Positions 1 to 8,515 are shown, counted from the stretch's first letter. The stretch is 64,000 nucleotides of DNA from Arachnia propionica (GCF_037055325.1 NZ_CP146373.1:1240001-1304000); one strand, 5' to 3'. Program-made: numbers and translations. The notes: generated from the sequence alone by a model not told the origin.

Positions 1-564
1 CAGGTCGCTCCCCAGCTTCGGGAGCCGCCCCAGGGCACCCGCCAGCTGAGCCATGAACCCCAGGGAGAAGTCCGATTGCAATTCCTCGTCAGGGGTGAGC
101 GCCTCCTCCACGGGGTCCTCCGGGGTGTCGGTCCCAGGCGGTTCGGGACGGCGACGCCGCAACGACAGCCAGGAGGAGCGCGACGGGGCATCCGCCGATT
201 TGATCCCCGGGCCCACGAGTTCGAGCCAGGCCGGGGCCTCCTCCAGCAACCGGGATAACCAGGGGCGAGGAATGAACATGTCCTCAGGGCCCGTCATAGA
301 ACACCAGAGTTCATCGATGCTCTCCAGGAAACCGATCTGTTCCTGACGGCTGGGGTACTGGGCCAGCCCCGCAGCCAAAATGGCCCCAGCCGACGCACCG
401 ACGAAGATCGTGGGGGTGAAGCCGGGATCATTCGCATACAGGTAGTCGAGGGCGCCGATTTGAAAACTGGCCCGCGATCCGCCGCCCGAGAGCACGCAGG
501 CAGTGGTACTCGGCTCGGCGCGGGAATCGAAGAGCGGGAGTCCCAACCAACCTCTACGAGCCAT
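1..564 (-). CDS. Patatin-like phospholipase, C-terminal end cut by window edge
   Basis: The minus-strand frame from an ATG at 564 stays open to the window edge, giving 188 residues of a longer protein. Residues 26-31 read SGGGSR, the glycine-rich oxyanion loop, and residues 56-60 read GASAG, the GxSxG nucleophile elbow with Ser58 as the expected catalytic serine. Both are hallmarks of patatin-family acyl hydrolases. The catalytic Asp (DG[AG] motif) would lie beyond the edge. After the elbow there is a Pro/Glu-rich linker rich in RRRR and EPP. There is no signal peptide. Substrate cannot be told; bacterial patatins act on phospholipids or other esters. Confidence 0.8.
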   Translation of the reverse strand, partial: MARRGWLGLPLFDSRAEPSTTACVLSGGGSRASFQIGALDYLYANDPGFTPTIFVGASAGAILAAGLAQYPSRQEQIGFLESIDELWCSMTGPEDMFIPRPWLSRLLEEAPAWLELVGPGIKSADAPSRSSWLSLRRRRPEPPGTDTPEDPVEEALTPDEELQSDFSLGFMAQLAGALGRLPKLGSDL

Positions 565-692
565 GGATGAAGTGTAAAGGCCACCTCAACGGAAACTGCC
601 CGGAAAAGGATTCCCCCACAGCTCACCGACCTGTTCAGAAGGAGCGCATCACAGGATTCGTGAACGCCTCCCGCTCCCGATGACGTTGTCAC

Positions 693-725
693 TTTCAACC
701 TCAACCTCAACCACCTGAACCTGAA
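693..725. repeat. Short degenerate CAACCT/AACCTG tandem repeat
   Basis: Hexamers of the type TCAACC and GAACCT recur back to back between 693 and 725. A copy of CCTCAAC here can pair with GTTGAGG at 732-738. It lies in the non-coding space between the patatin gene and the SH3-repeat protein, and it may be a local slippage repeat. No function is assigned. Confidence 0.4.
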
Positions 726-785
726 CTGGCAGTTGAGGTGAATTCTCAGCCTCGGCTTCAGACTTCTCTCAGAAATCGCACAGAA

Positions 786-801
786 TATCTATTGATAGAT
801 A
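786..801. promoter_or_regulatory. AT-rich perfect inverted repeat, possible operator
   Basis: TATCTA and TAGATA form a perfect inverted repeat around TTGA. The surrounding 100 bases are much more AT-rich than the genes on either side, as expected of a promoter region. It sits upstream of the SH3-repeat protein and the divergent patatin gene. Which regulator, if any, binds is unknown. Confidence 0.3.
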
Positions 802-966
802 AACCAAAGTCACAACGCCTAGTCACAGCCACTTTGTCCCTCCGTCTTCCATGTAAAAACACACCGATGTCATTTTCAGAAACCCGACGCAAAGACAGCT
901 CACACGTCTTTCGCACGTCACCATCCGAGCTTGTGGGAAGCCTTCCTTCCTCCTTACTGTCAGATC

Positions 967-1013
967 GGCCGACACGGCTGGGACCAAGGTCCCGGGGAAG
1001 AGTCGTGTCGGCC
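967..1013 (+). promoter_or_regulatory. Structured 5' leader hairpin of the SH3-repeat gene
   Basis: GGCCGACACG at 967-976 pairs perfectly with CGTGTCGGCC at 1004-1013 (10 bp). An inner GGGA/TCCC hairpin lies at 980-993, and the purine-rich GGGGAAGAGT on its 3' side stays unpaired. The structure ends 20 bases before the GGAGG ribosome-binding site. The nested shape with a conserved-looking purine bulge suggests a leader RNA or attenuator rather than a simple terminator, as there is no T-run. No known riboswitch class was recognised. Confidence 0.45.
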
Positions 1014-1041
1014 CGAGACCTTGAGAAATTCCGGAGGAAAC

Positions 1042-2409
1042 GTGAACCGAAAGATGCGAACCGTGCGGGGAGGGCTGGCCGCTCTGGTGGTGGCCGGGCT
1101 CGTTCAGTCGGTCGGCTCACTCGCTCTGGTGACCAGCGCCGATGCAGCGGGCACCTCGATGCGGGCAACCACAGCCGTCAACGTGCGTTCGGGACCGGGA
1201 ACCGGCCACTCCCGAATCGGCCTGCTCTACCCCGGGGACAACGTGCAGGCCCTGAGCACCAGCAACGGCTGGACAAAGGTGTCCTACAAGGGTCGCACCG
1301 GCTATGTCGCATCCGCCTACCTGACCTCATCGTCGAGCGGCGGAGGCGGTGGGTCGTCCTCGGGTGCTTCCGGGGATGCCTACACGACCACGGCACTGAA
1401 TCTGCGCACCGGGCCCAGCCTGAGTTCCTCGGTGAAAACGGTCGCGTCGAAGGGCACGAAGGTGACGCTCACCGGCACCGTGAAGGGCGAGTTCTCGCAG
1501 GTGACCTGGAGCGGTCAGACGCTCTGGGCCGCGACACGCTACCTGTCGCAGTCTGCGGGTTCCCCCAGCCAGGACCTTCCCACCGCCACGAAGAAACTGC
1601 GGGCCACCACCGAACTGATGATCCGCACTGCGCCGGGAAGCGGCTACCGTTCCCTGGGTGATGTGCCACGCGGCACAATCCTCGACTGCACGGACGTGGT
1701 GACCAGCGGAATGGCGCAGTGCATCTGGCAGGGCAACGTCCGCTGGTTCAACAACAAGTACCTGAAGGCGGCAGGTGATTCCGCCAGCCCGGGCGGAGGC
1801 AGCCTGCCCTCCACCACCACCCAGTACGCGACGGCCAACCTGAACATCTGGCACTCGGCCACCGGGTCCTCCCACACCGGCGAGATCCCGAAGGGCAGCG
1901 AGGTGGCCGTGACCGGCACCGTCCAGTCGGGACGCGCGCAGATCGTCCACAACGGCGCAATCCGCTGGGTGACGGCCCGCTACCTGAGCTCGTCGACCCC
2001 CGCCGGGGACGGTGGTCGCAGCGGAGACGGCGGCAGCCTGAACCGGGGTTGGTCGAAGGGCCTCGACCAGGCCAACGAGAACGTCAAACGGATCGTCCGT
2101 TACATCTGGGGCAACGTCCCGGAGATCACGACCATGTACGGCGTGCGCCCGGATCCGCTGCCGGATCATCCCTCGGGCCGGGCCGTGGACATCATGATCC
2201 CCAACTACAGGTCGAACAAGGAGTTGGGCAATCGGTTGGCCGCCTACTTCAAGGAGAATCATTCCCAGTTCCGCGTCCACTACATCATCTGGGACCAGAA
2301 GATCTGGAACATCACCCGCGACCGCGAGGGGTGGCGTTCGATGTCGGGACGCGGCAGCGACACCGCCAACCACAAGGACCACATCCACATCACCGTCTAC
2401 GACAACTGA
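1042..2409 (+). CDS. Secreted SH3-repeat protein with C-terminal cell-wall peptidase-like domain
   Basis: The start is a GTG at 1042, chosen because GGAGG lies at 1033-1037; an ATG at 1054 is possible. The 455-residue product has a signal peptide with probable cleavage near residue 36 (TSADAAG). Four bacterial SH3-like modules follow (about 38-93, 110-170, 180-245, 255-320), each carrying an LNIR/VNVRSGPG-type motif and separated by Ser/Gly linkers. The last 110 residues resemble the ARB_07466-type C-terminal domain of actinobacterial cell-wall proteins, with HPSGRAVDIMI and HKDHIHITVY reminiscent of the His/Asp metal site of M15-like peptidases. The likely role is extracellular binding and processing of peptidoglycan. 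The exact bond cleaved is unknown. Confidence 0.75.
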   Translation: MNRKMRTVRGGLAALVVAGLVQSVGSLALVTSADAAGTSMRATTAVNVRSGPGTGHSRIGLLYPGDNVQALSTSNGWTKVSYKGRTGYVASAYLTSSSSGGGGGSSSGASGDAYTTTALNLRTGPSLSSSVKTVASKGTKVTLTGTVKGEFSQVTWSGQTLWAATRYLSQSAGSPSQDLPTATKKLRATTELMIRTAPGSGYRSLGDVPRGTILDCTDVVTSGMAQCIWQGNVRWFNNKYLKAAGDSASPGGGSLPSTTTQYATANLNIWHSATGSSHTGEIPKGSEVAVTGTVQSGRAQIVHNGAIRWVTARYLSSSTPAGDGGRSGDGGSLNRGWSKGLDQANENVKRIVRYIWGNVPEITTMYGVRPDPLPDHPSGRAVDIMIPNYRSNKELGNRLAAYFKENHSQFRVHYIIWDQKIWNITRDREGWRSMSGRGSDTANHKDHIHITVYDN

Positions 2410-2416
2410 TCCCCGA

Positions 2417-2442
2417 GACGCTTCCCCTCGGGCAGGGGCGTC
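2417..2442. terminator. Candidate hairpin between convergent genes
   Basis: GACG and CCCC pair with GGGG and CGTC around the loop TCGGGCA, with a CTT bulge. It lies just between the stop of the SH3-repeat gene and the convergent nirK stop, so it could terminate both. There is no clear T-run, so confidence is low. Confidence 0.3.
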
Positions 2443-5134
2443 ACTCGGTCACCTCGATGGTGCCGAGGGCGCCCCTTTCGGCGTCCAGAAAGGCATGATC
2501 GACGACGGTGTAGTGACCGGCCTCCGGGAAGGTGAGCTCCACGAAACCCGCTTGGGCGGCCTCGATCCCGAGGGCCTGGGAACCGCCGCCGCTGTTGCCG
2601 AATGCGTCCTTCCCGTCCTTGAGCAGGTAGCCGCCCTCGAAGTAGACGGTGTCGAACTGGCCGCCGATGATGTGGAAGCTCGTGGACAGGTTCGGTCCTG
2701 CGGAAAGCACCCAGAACCGCACCTTCTCCCCCACCTTCGCGGTGAACGGGCGCTGCGCGTACTGGAAGGCGATGCCGTTGAAGGTCGAGTAGTCGGGGGT
2801 GTCGGTCTGCGCCTTGGCGGCGTCGATCTCGGCGGCGGTCTCCGGGCTGGTTCCCGTGCCACCAGCCAGGTAGATCTCAGAGGCCACCAGGGCGTACTCA
2901 CGGTCCACCGCGGGCAGCCCCTCGGGGTCGATGATCACCGCGCCGTGCATGCCGGCGGCGATGTGCGCGGACACCGGGGCGGTGCCACAGTGGTACAGCC
3001 ACATCCCGGCGCGGTGCGCGGTGAACCGGTAGACGAGGCTCTCTCCCGGGGCGATGGTGCGCATGGGCCCGTCAGGCGCGAGATTGCTGGCGTGGAAGTC
3101 GATGGAGTGACCGATGGTGCCGTCGTTGATGAGGGTCACCTCGAACACGTCCCCGACTTTGCCGCGCAGGGTCGGTCCTACCGGCCCGCCGTTGAAGGTC
3201 CAGCGTTTCTGCCACACCCCGGGCGCCACCTCAAGGGGAAGTTCCGTGACGCGCATCTCCACGCGGTGGATGGTTTCCTCCGTGGGCGCCGGGGCGACGG
3301 GATCCACCACGGTGTTCAGCGGGGCCGAGTTGGCCTGCGCAGGGGCGTGGTCGTGTCCACTACCCGTGGTTCCGTCCTGCGAACCGGAGGCGTCTTGCCC
3401 TGAGACCTTGAGGGTGAAAACCATCCCGGCCTGGCGGTGCCCGACGACGGTGCACCAGCCCTCGATGGACTCCCCGACCACTCCGAGATCCAGCTCCGCG
3501 GTTTCTCCCACGCTCAGCCGGGGCGTGGCGGCGTCGCCAAGCTTCAGGTCGTGGATCATGGTGGCATCGGCGTTGCTCAGCTCGATGATCACCCGGTCAC
3601 CGCGGCTGACCTCCGCCGAGGCGGGTTCGAAACGCAGCCCCTCCTTGGCAGTGACCTGGATTCTCTGGGTTCTGCCCGTCGCGTTCACCCCCGTCGACGA
3701 CGAACCACCGCCCAGGCCGACCGCCGACGGGTCGATGCCAACCCCCACCGTGACGGCGAGGGTCAGGGCAAGTACACCCGCCAGCATCCCGTTGGCGGTC
3801 AGCGCAGATTCCCGCTCGGGCAGTTTCTGGGGCGGCCCGGTGCGGGGACCTGCCTTGGCGATCGCCCTGCGTTCCGCGACACTCGCTTTTATCCCGAGGA
3901 TCATCAGGGGCAGGAAGGCCGCCGCCGATGCCACCCCGAGCACACCGGAGACAATTTTCACCCAGGGTGGCGTGGGGGCGAGGAACAGTATCAGGGCACC
4001 GTTGATGACGACGATCCGGAACGTGGCGAAACGGTCGAACCACGCCGCGCCCGCCCGCACGACGCGGGGCCCACCACCAAGAACGGAGGGCAGCAGATAG
4101 CTGAGCGCGCCGGTGAGCAGCTGCGCGGCGAAACCGCCGGCCCACACCGCGGCGAGGGTTCCGGTCACCTCCGACCAACCCGAGGGCGGAGTGATCAGCA
4201 CGATCCCGCCGGTGACCACCAGCGCCACCACCCACCACATCATCGCGGCCAGCACGGAGGCAGGGGAGAATTCACGCGGGGGTCGGCGACGCAGCGGGGC
4301 GATGAGCACCCTGCCCCACCAGCCAAGCGCCAGCAGGTACCCGACCAAACCGGCCACCGCGACGTACTGGAGACCCGCCAGCGCGCCCGCCACCACGACC
4401 ATCCCCGAGCCGATCAGCCAGGGAAGGGCCTGCTTGGCGAATCCCTCGGCGCGGTCATCCATGCGGGTGCGCAGAATGGTGGGCCAGAACGTGACCAGCG
4501 TCCCCACCACCGTCAGGCCGATCCAGCCCAGCAGGTTCGTCATGGTGTGGGCGACGAGGAACCGCCAGTGCCAGGTGTTGTCCAGACCGAAGGCCAGCGT
4601 CGCCCCGAACGCAGCCCCGACGGGCAGGTGACAGGCGGCGGCCACGTAATACCAGATGGCCACCCGGAAACGTCCGGGAAGGGCCTTGCGGAGCTGCCGC
4701 CACAGCGAGATCCCGTGCCAGGCGACGGCCGCGGTCACGAGCGTGGCACCCGCGACCACCAGCCACCACCATGTGGCCGGCACCCCGACGAAGACCGCCA
4801 GGGATCCCAGGGAGAGCAGTCCGAGTCGCCTGCGCTGCGCGCGGTCCCGGGCCTCGTCGGGCCGGGTCTTGAGCAGGGCAGCGGTGAAGTACTGGCTCCA
4901 CACGAGCACGGAGTGCGTCAGGGCCCCGAGCAGCACCAGGTGCACCATCAGCCAGGTGGATTCGGGCACCAGGCGATGGGCCGCGGCAACGATCACGGCA
5001 CTCAGCAGCCAGACGACGACGGTGTAGTCGCGGGCGCGATTGCGACGCGACCCACCGGGTCCTCCCCCGCTGCCCGCACGACCAGCTCGGTCGGTCTGCG
5101 AAGGGCTCGCCCCCGGACGGCTGGGGGTGCTCAT
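2441..5134 (-). CDS. nirK: Copper nitrite reductase fused to an N-terminal membrane domain and an extra cupredoxin
   Basis: The 897-residue product starts at the ATG at 5134, which overlaps the upstream stop by four bases. Residues about 35-470 are a multi-span membrane region. Residues about 500-590 form a cupredoxin with a type 1 copper set (His in MIHDLKL, then Cys, His and Met in WCTVVGHRQAGM). The last 280 residues are a two-domain CuNIR. Its copper ligands are visible: HSIDFH (~675), YHCGTAP (~713), AHIAAGM (~725) and FHIIGG (~817). Together these match the type 1 and type 2 copper sites that reduce nitrite to NO. Ordinary NirK is about 340-380 residues and soluble, so the membrane anchor and tethered electron-transfer cupredoxin are the notable points. 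A generic multicopper oxidase is the alternative. Confidence 0.85.
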   Translation of the reverse strand: MSTPSRPGASPSQTDRAGRAGSGGGPGGSRRNRARDYTVVVWLLSAVIVAAAHRLVPESTWLMVHLVLLGALTHSVLVWSQYFTAALLKTRPDEARDRAQRRRLGLLSLGSLAVFVGVPATWWWLVVAGATLVTAAVAWHGISLWRQLRKALPGRFRVAIWYYVAAACHLPVGAAFGATLAFGLDNTWHWRFLVAHTMTNLLGWIGLTVVGTLVTFWPTILRTRMDDRAEGFAKQALPWLIGSGMVVVAGALAGLQYVAVAGLVGYLLALGWWGRVLIAPLRRRPPREFSPASVLAAMMWWVVALVVTGGIVLITPPSGWSEVTGTLAAVWAGGFAAQLLTGALSYLLPSVLGGGPRVVRAGAAWFDRFATFRIVVINGALILFLAPTPPWVKIVSGVLGVASAAAFLPLMILGIKASVAERRAIAKAGPRTGPPQKLPERESALTANGMLAGVLALTLAVTVGVGIDPSAVGLGGGSSSTGVNATGRTQRIQVTAKEGLRFEPASAEVSRGDRVIIELSNADATMIHDLKLGDAATPRLSVGETAELDLGVVGESIEGWCTVVGHRQAGMVFTLKVSGQDASGSQDGTTGSGHDHAPAQANSAPLNTVVDPVAPAPTEETIHRVEMRVTELPLEVAPGVWQKRWTFNGGPVGPTLRGKVGDVFEVTLINDGTIGHSIDFHASNLAPDGPMRTIAPGESLVYRFTAHRAGMWLYHCGTAPVSAHIAAGMHGAVIIDPEGLPAVDREYALVASEIYLAGGTGTSPETAAEIDAAKAQTDTPDYSTFNGIAFQYAQRPFTAKVGEKVRFWVLSAGPNLSTSFHIIGGQFDTVYFEGGYLLKDGKDAFGNSGGGSQALGIEAAQAGFVELTFPEAGHYTVVDHAFLDAERGALGTIEVTE

Positions 5135-6198
5135 GCCCGCACCGCCGAGTACATGGCAGTTGCGGCGAACAACAGGATCGAGACCACGGTCATGGCTCCT
5201 CCGATCTGGTACAGGACGGTTCCGGTCAGGGCACCGAGGACGCGCACCACCATGCCCAGGTGCAGCACGGTGAGCGGCACCCACATGGCCGGACGGTAGG
5301 GCAGGGGACGAGAAAGCACGGTCGGGAAGATGATGGGGGCGTGGGCCATGATCATCGACATGGCGAACCCCAGAAAGGTGCCGTGCACCACCACGTCATA
5401 TGTTCCAGCGGCCTCTGGACGACCGACAATGACCCAGGTGAGACCCGCAACGGCCAGCCAGATGTTCCCCAGCAGCAGAGCAGCGGCGTTATAGCGCCGC
5501 AGGCCCTCACCTCGGATCAGTCGACGCCCGACGTCATCGCGGATTAGCCAGAGCGCCACGAACAACACCCCGAACCCGAAGACGCGGTCCCCGAAGCCGG
5601 GCCACAACAGCGCGGAAATAGCGCTCAGGGAAAGCCACGCACTCGCTGCCACCAGGGTGGGAACGGCACGGCGCCCCATGGTCAGCTGCGCCAGCTCGGC
5701 GCGTTCGGCGGCGATCGTGACGACGATGAACCCGGCGAGCAGAGGCAGCAGCGCGGGAACCTCCACGCTGATCAGCAGCGCGGTCGCGAGACACGCCAGG
5801 ACTGCTCCCACCACCTGGGCAGCCACCAGCGGCAACGGGGCGCGGCGATACAGAGCAACCATGACAGCGACGAAAGCCAGTGCGCCGTCGAACAGCAGCA
5901 GCTTCCCGAGCACCGGGAACACCCCGGAGATCATCACGAGAGCCCCCGCGCCGAGGAGCGCAGGGGCGGAGTAGGCAAGCCGATTGCGCAGCGCCTGGGC
6001 GCGTTCCAGCGAGATCAGGGATCCCATGAATCCCAGGACCATGAGCGGCCCGTGCAGGTCAGCGAGCCGACCGCTCGTCACCGGCGCCCAGACACCGAGC
6101 CGCACCAGCCCCGCGTCGAGGCCTGTCAGAAGGCTGATTCCCGCCAGCATCACAAACAGGACGCGGCGCGACACGGGAGCTGGTGCGGCTTTGTTCAA
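5131..6198 (-). CDS. NnrS-like multi-span membrane protein
   Basis: This is a 355-residue, very hydrophobic protein of about ten to twelve membrane segments. It carries conserved histidines in HGPLMVLGFMGSL, VVHGTFLGFAMSMIMAHAP and VLHLGMVVR, a pattern like NnrS-type heme/copper membrane proteins linked to NO metabolism. Part of the membrane region of the downstream NirK fusion looks related. The start is uncertain: a TTG at 6198 just after the DUF2249 stop is given, but a GTG at 6174 would also fit, and neither has a strong ribosome-binding site. Its stop overlaps the nirK start (ATGA), implying translational coupling. A role in handling nitrite, NO or copper for NirK is inferred from context. 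Confidence 0.55.
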   Translation of the reverse strand: MNKAAPAPVSRRVLFVMLAGISLLTGLDAGLVRLGVWAPVTSGRLADLHGPLMVLGFMGSLISLERAQALRNRLAYSAPALLGAGALVMISGVFPVLGKLLLFDGALAFVAVMVALYRRAPLPLVAAQVVGAVLACLATALLISVEVPALLPLLAGFIVVTIAAERAELAQLTMGRRAVPTLVAASAWLSLSAISALLWPGFGDRVFGFGVLFVALWLIRDDVGRRLIRGEGLRRYNAAALLLGNIWLAVAGLTWVIVGRPEAAGTYDVVVHGTFLGFAMSMIMAHAPIIFPTVLSRPLPYRPAMWVPLTVLHLGMVVRVLGALTGTVLYQIGGAMTVVSILLFAATAMYSAVRA

Positions 6199-6203
6199 GG
6201 GGG

Positions 6204-6497
6204 TCAGCTGCGCCGCTCCAGCTTCAGCTTCCAGGCATCGGGACCTTCCTGGACGTAGCTGACCTGGATGGCGTCGCCGTGGAGGTCGGCGATCTGCGCC
6301 AGCAGCGGCAGCGGGTTGTGGGGGGCGACGAGGATGAAAGCGTCGCCCACGTTCAGGGAGCCGACGACCCCAAGGATCGCGGCGTGACGAATCGCGTGCG
6401 GGATGACGCGGGCATCGAGTTCGGGCAGGGAACCGCAGCCGCAACCGCAGCCGCAGCTACCCCCGGAAGATTTCTCGGTGATGGGCAGTTCAGTCAT
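6204..6497 (-). CDS. DUF2249-family protein with cysteine-glycine N-terminal stretch
   Basis: This 97-residue protein matches the DUF2249 fold in its body (LDARVIPHAIRHAAIL, LNVGDAFILVAPHNPLPLL, GDAIQVSY). Such domains occur beside denitrification and nitrite/NO genes, and their biochemistry is unresolved. The N-terminus holds GGSCGCGCGCG, four cysteines alternating with glycine, which may bind a metal or cluster. It is the first gene of the minus-strand DUF2249/NnrS-like/nirK set and is divergent from moaE. The ATG at 6497 was chosen because the frame further upstream has no typical protein. Confidence 0.75.
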   Translation of the reverse strand: MTELPITEKSSGGSCGCGCGCGSLPELDARVIPHAIRHAAILGVVGSLNVGDAFILVAPHNPLPLLAQIADLHGDAIQVSYVQEGPDAWKLKLERRS

Positions 6498-6614
6498 GCG
6501 GCGGAGTTTAACGACATCCGGGGCGGCGCGGAAGTGGACGACACCGCCAATCGAGAGGATCGCCAGTAGGCTTGCGACCCGGCAGGGACAGTCATGCGCG
6601 AGAAGGAGGTGTCC

Positions 6615-7058
6615 ATGCCGGTGATCCACGCCGCCATCACCACCGACCCCATCGACCAGTCAGGCCTGGAGGCCCTCGTCTCCAGCGCGCACGCGGGCGC
6701 GCGTGTGAGCTTCGCGGGCCTGATTCGCGACCACGACGAGGAGGCCGAGGGCGTCGTCGTTGGACTCGACTACACCTGTCATCCCGACGCGGACCGGTTC
6801 CTGGCCGGCGTCGCCGCATCCGTCGCATCGGACCTGGACCCGGAGGGCAGGGCCGTCCTTGCCGTCGAGCACCGGATCGGGTCCCTCGGGGTCGGGGAGG
6901 TGGCGATCGTCGCCGTCGCCGCGTCGGCGCACCGCGACCAGGCCTTTGAGCTGTGCCGGACGCTGGTGGATCGCGTTAAGGCGGAGGTGCCGATCTGGAA
7001 ACACCAACACGAGGAGTCCGGGCGCGCATCCTGGTCCAACCTGGGGCTGCCCCAGTGA
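6615..7058 (+). CDS. moaE: Molybdopterin synthase catalytic subunit
   Basis: MoaE with MoaD transfers two sulfurs to precursor Z to make molybdopterin. The 147-residue protein shows the family motifs GARVSFAGLIRDHDE, YTCHPDAD, the VEHRIGSLGVGEVAI strand, and the catalytic KAEVPIWKHQ segment near residues 117-126. The ATG at 6615 has AAGGAGG six to twelve bases upstream. Its stop overlaps the GTG start of moaA by four bases (GTGA). The partner moaD is 8 kb away at the end of the nitrate-reductase series, so the two subunits are made from different transcripts. Confidence 0.93.
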   Translation: MPVIHAAITTDPIDQSGLEALVSSAHAGARVSFAGLIRDHDEEAEGVVVGLDYTCHPDADRFLAGVAASVASDLDPEGRAVLAVEHRIGSLGVGEVAIVAVAASAHRDQAFELCRTLVDRVKAEVPIWKHQHEESGRASWSNLGLPQ

Positions 7059-8038
7059 CCTTGACCGACCGTTTCGGTCGCGTTCACCGCGATCTGCGGA
7101 TCTCGCTGACCGACCACTGCAATCTGCGCTGCACCTACTGCATGCCCGCCGAGGGAGTGCCGTGGCTGCCCCGCACCACCCTGTTGACCCCCGAGGAACT
7201 GATGCGGATAGTGCGGATCGCCGTCGGGGAGGGCATCGAGGAGGTGCGCCTGACGGGCGGGGAACCGCTGCTGCGCCCCGACTGCGTGGACGTGGTGGCG
7301 GCCATCGCCTCGGTCGAGCCGCGCCCCGAGATCTCCATCACCACCAACGGCATCGGCCTGGCCCGGCTGGCCGCGCCCCTGAAACGGGCCGGCCTGGCGA
7401 GGGTAAACGTCTCCCTGGACACCCTGAAACCGGATCGTTTCCACCAGCTCACCCGCCGCAACCGACTCGCCGACGTCCTGGCCGGGATCGCGGCTGCGGA
7501 TGCCGCGGGACTGCATCCGGTGAAACTGAACGCGCTGCAGTTGCGCGGGATCAACGACGACGAGGCACCCGACCTCCTGGCGTTCGCGATGGACCACGGC
7601 TACGAGCTGCGGTTCATCGAGCAGATGCCCCTCGACGCGGGACACACCTGGCGACGGGACTCGATGGTGACCGCCGCCGAGACCATGGCCCGGCTCAGCG
7701 AACACTTCACCCTGACCCCGCTGCCGGGCCGTGGCGCGTCGCCTGCGGAACGTTTCCTGGTGGATGGCGGCCCCACGACCGTCGGCATCATCGCATCGGT
7801 GACCGCGCCGTTCTGCGGCGCCTGTGACCGGTTGCGGTTGACCGCCGACGGGCAGCTGCGCAACTGCCTGTTCGCCACGGAGGAATCCGACTTGCGCACC
7901 CCGATGCGAGGCGGTGTGAGCGACGAGGAACTGGCCGGGATCTTCCACCGCTGCCTGCTGCGCAAACTGCCCGGCCACGGAATCAACGATCCCGGTTTCC
8001 TGCAGCCTCAACGTCCCATGAATGCGATCGGCGGATAG
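7055..8038 (+). CDS. moaA: GTP 3',8-cyclase (radical SAM molybdenum cofactor enzyme)
   Basis: MoaA starts molybdenum-cofactor synthesis by rearranging GTP to 3',8-cyclo-GTP. The 327-residue protein has the radical SAM CxxxCxxC at 22-29 (CNLRCTYC), the GGEPLL motif, and the second [4Fe-4S] site Cys254, Cys257 and Cys271 (CGACDRLRL...CLF). It ends in Gly-Gly, the tail needed in MoaA for activity. It starts at a GTG overlapping the moaE stop. The downstream gene is a molybdate-responsive regulator and modABC, so this plus-strand block couples cofactor synthesis with molybdate uptake. Confidence 0.95.
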   Translation: MTLTDRFGRVHRDLRISLTDHCNLRCTYCMPAEGVPWLPRTTLLTPEELMRIVRIAVGEGIEEVRLTGGEPLLRPDCVDVVAAIASVEPRPEISITTNGIGLARLAAPLKRAGLARVNVSLDTLKPDRFHQLTRRNRLADVLAGIAAADAAGLHPVKLNALQLRGINDDEAPDLLAFAMDHGYELRFIEQMPLDAGHTWRRDSMVTAAETMARLSEHFTLTPLPGRGASPAERFLVDGGPTTVGIIASVTAPFCGACDRLRLTADGQLRNCLFATEESDLRTPMRGGVSDEELAGIFHRCLLRKLPGHGINDPGFLQPQRPMNAIGG

Positions 8039-8046
8039 CTTTTCAG

Positions 8047-8058
8047 CCGCATATGCGG
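8047..8058. promoter_or_regulatory. Palindrome upstream of the molybdate regulator
   Basis: CCGCATATGCGG is a perfect 12-base palindrome 50 bases upstream of the Mop-domain regulator gene. A second, looser inverted repeat CTGGGG/CCCCAG lies at 8067-8095. By analogy with ModE sites these could be where the downstream regulator represses its own mod operon. That is inference. Confidence 0.35.
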
Positions 8059-8107
8059 ATACCATGCTGGGGTTTGACACTCAGATCCCCAGGAACAGGA
8101 TGTACCG

Positions 8108-8515
8108 GTGAGCCCCATGACCACTTTCAGCATCCGGGAAGCCGCCCAGCTGATCGGCGTCAGCGACGACACCCTCAGGCGAAACATCGACCGAGGCGTG
8201 CTGCGTGCGTCCCGCCATGGCGGGCACCTCAGCATCGACGGACGCGACCTGGTGGCCTTCCAGCAGGCCCGGCAGGCCACGGTCGACACGGAGGGCACCC
8301 CCACCTCGGCACGCAACCGCTTCACCGGACTGGTGATGGCCGTCAAGAAGGACAAGGTGATGGCAGAAGTGCAGTTGCGATGCGGTCCCTTCGTCATCAC
8401 ATCCCTGATGAGCACGGAGTCCGCGGAACGTCTTGGACTGACACCGGGAACGCTCGCCACGGCCGTGGCGAAGGCCACCACGGTGATCATCGAAACCCCG
8501 GAAGGACTCTCGTGA
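8108..8515 (+). CDS. Molybdate-responsive regulator: excisionase-type HTH plus Mop (TOBE) domain
   Basis: The 135-residue protein has an N-terminal MerR/excisionase-like DNA-binding domain (residues 5-50; IREAAQLIGVSDDTLRRNI). A Mop/TOBE molybdate-binding domain follows at about 66-130 (SARNRFTGLVMAVKKDKVMAEVQL, cut here to motif level: ARNRFTGLV and KDKVMAEVQL). It therefore resembles the actinobacterial short ModE-like proteins. The GTG at 8108 was chosen for AGGA seven bases upstream; an ATG at 8117 is possible. Its stop overlaps modA by four bases, so it heads modABC. The expected role is sensing molybdate and repressing uptake. Confidence 0.85.
   Translation: MSPMTTFSIREAAQLIGVSDDTLRRNIDRGVLRASRHGGHLSIDGRDLVAFQQARQATVDTEGTPTSARNRFTGLVMAVKKDKVMAEVQLRCGPFVITSLMSTESAERLGLTPGTLATAVAKATTVIIETPEGLS

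Noticed and set aside
967-1013. c-di-AMP (ydaO) riboswitch upstream of the SH3-repeat gene
   Set aside because: The gene type would fit, but I could not find the conserved sequence blocks of that class, so only a structured leader is claimed.
3437-5299. Open frame of 620 codons on the plus strand opposite nirK
   Set aside because: Its composition (Gln, Arg, Pro rich) and lack of motifs mark it as an antisense shadow of the membrane and cupredoxin part of NirK.
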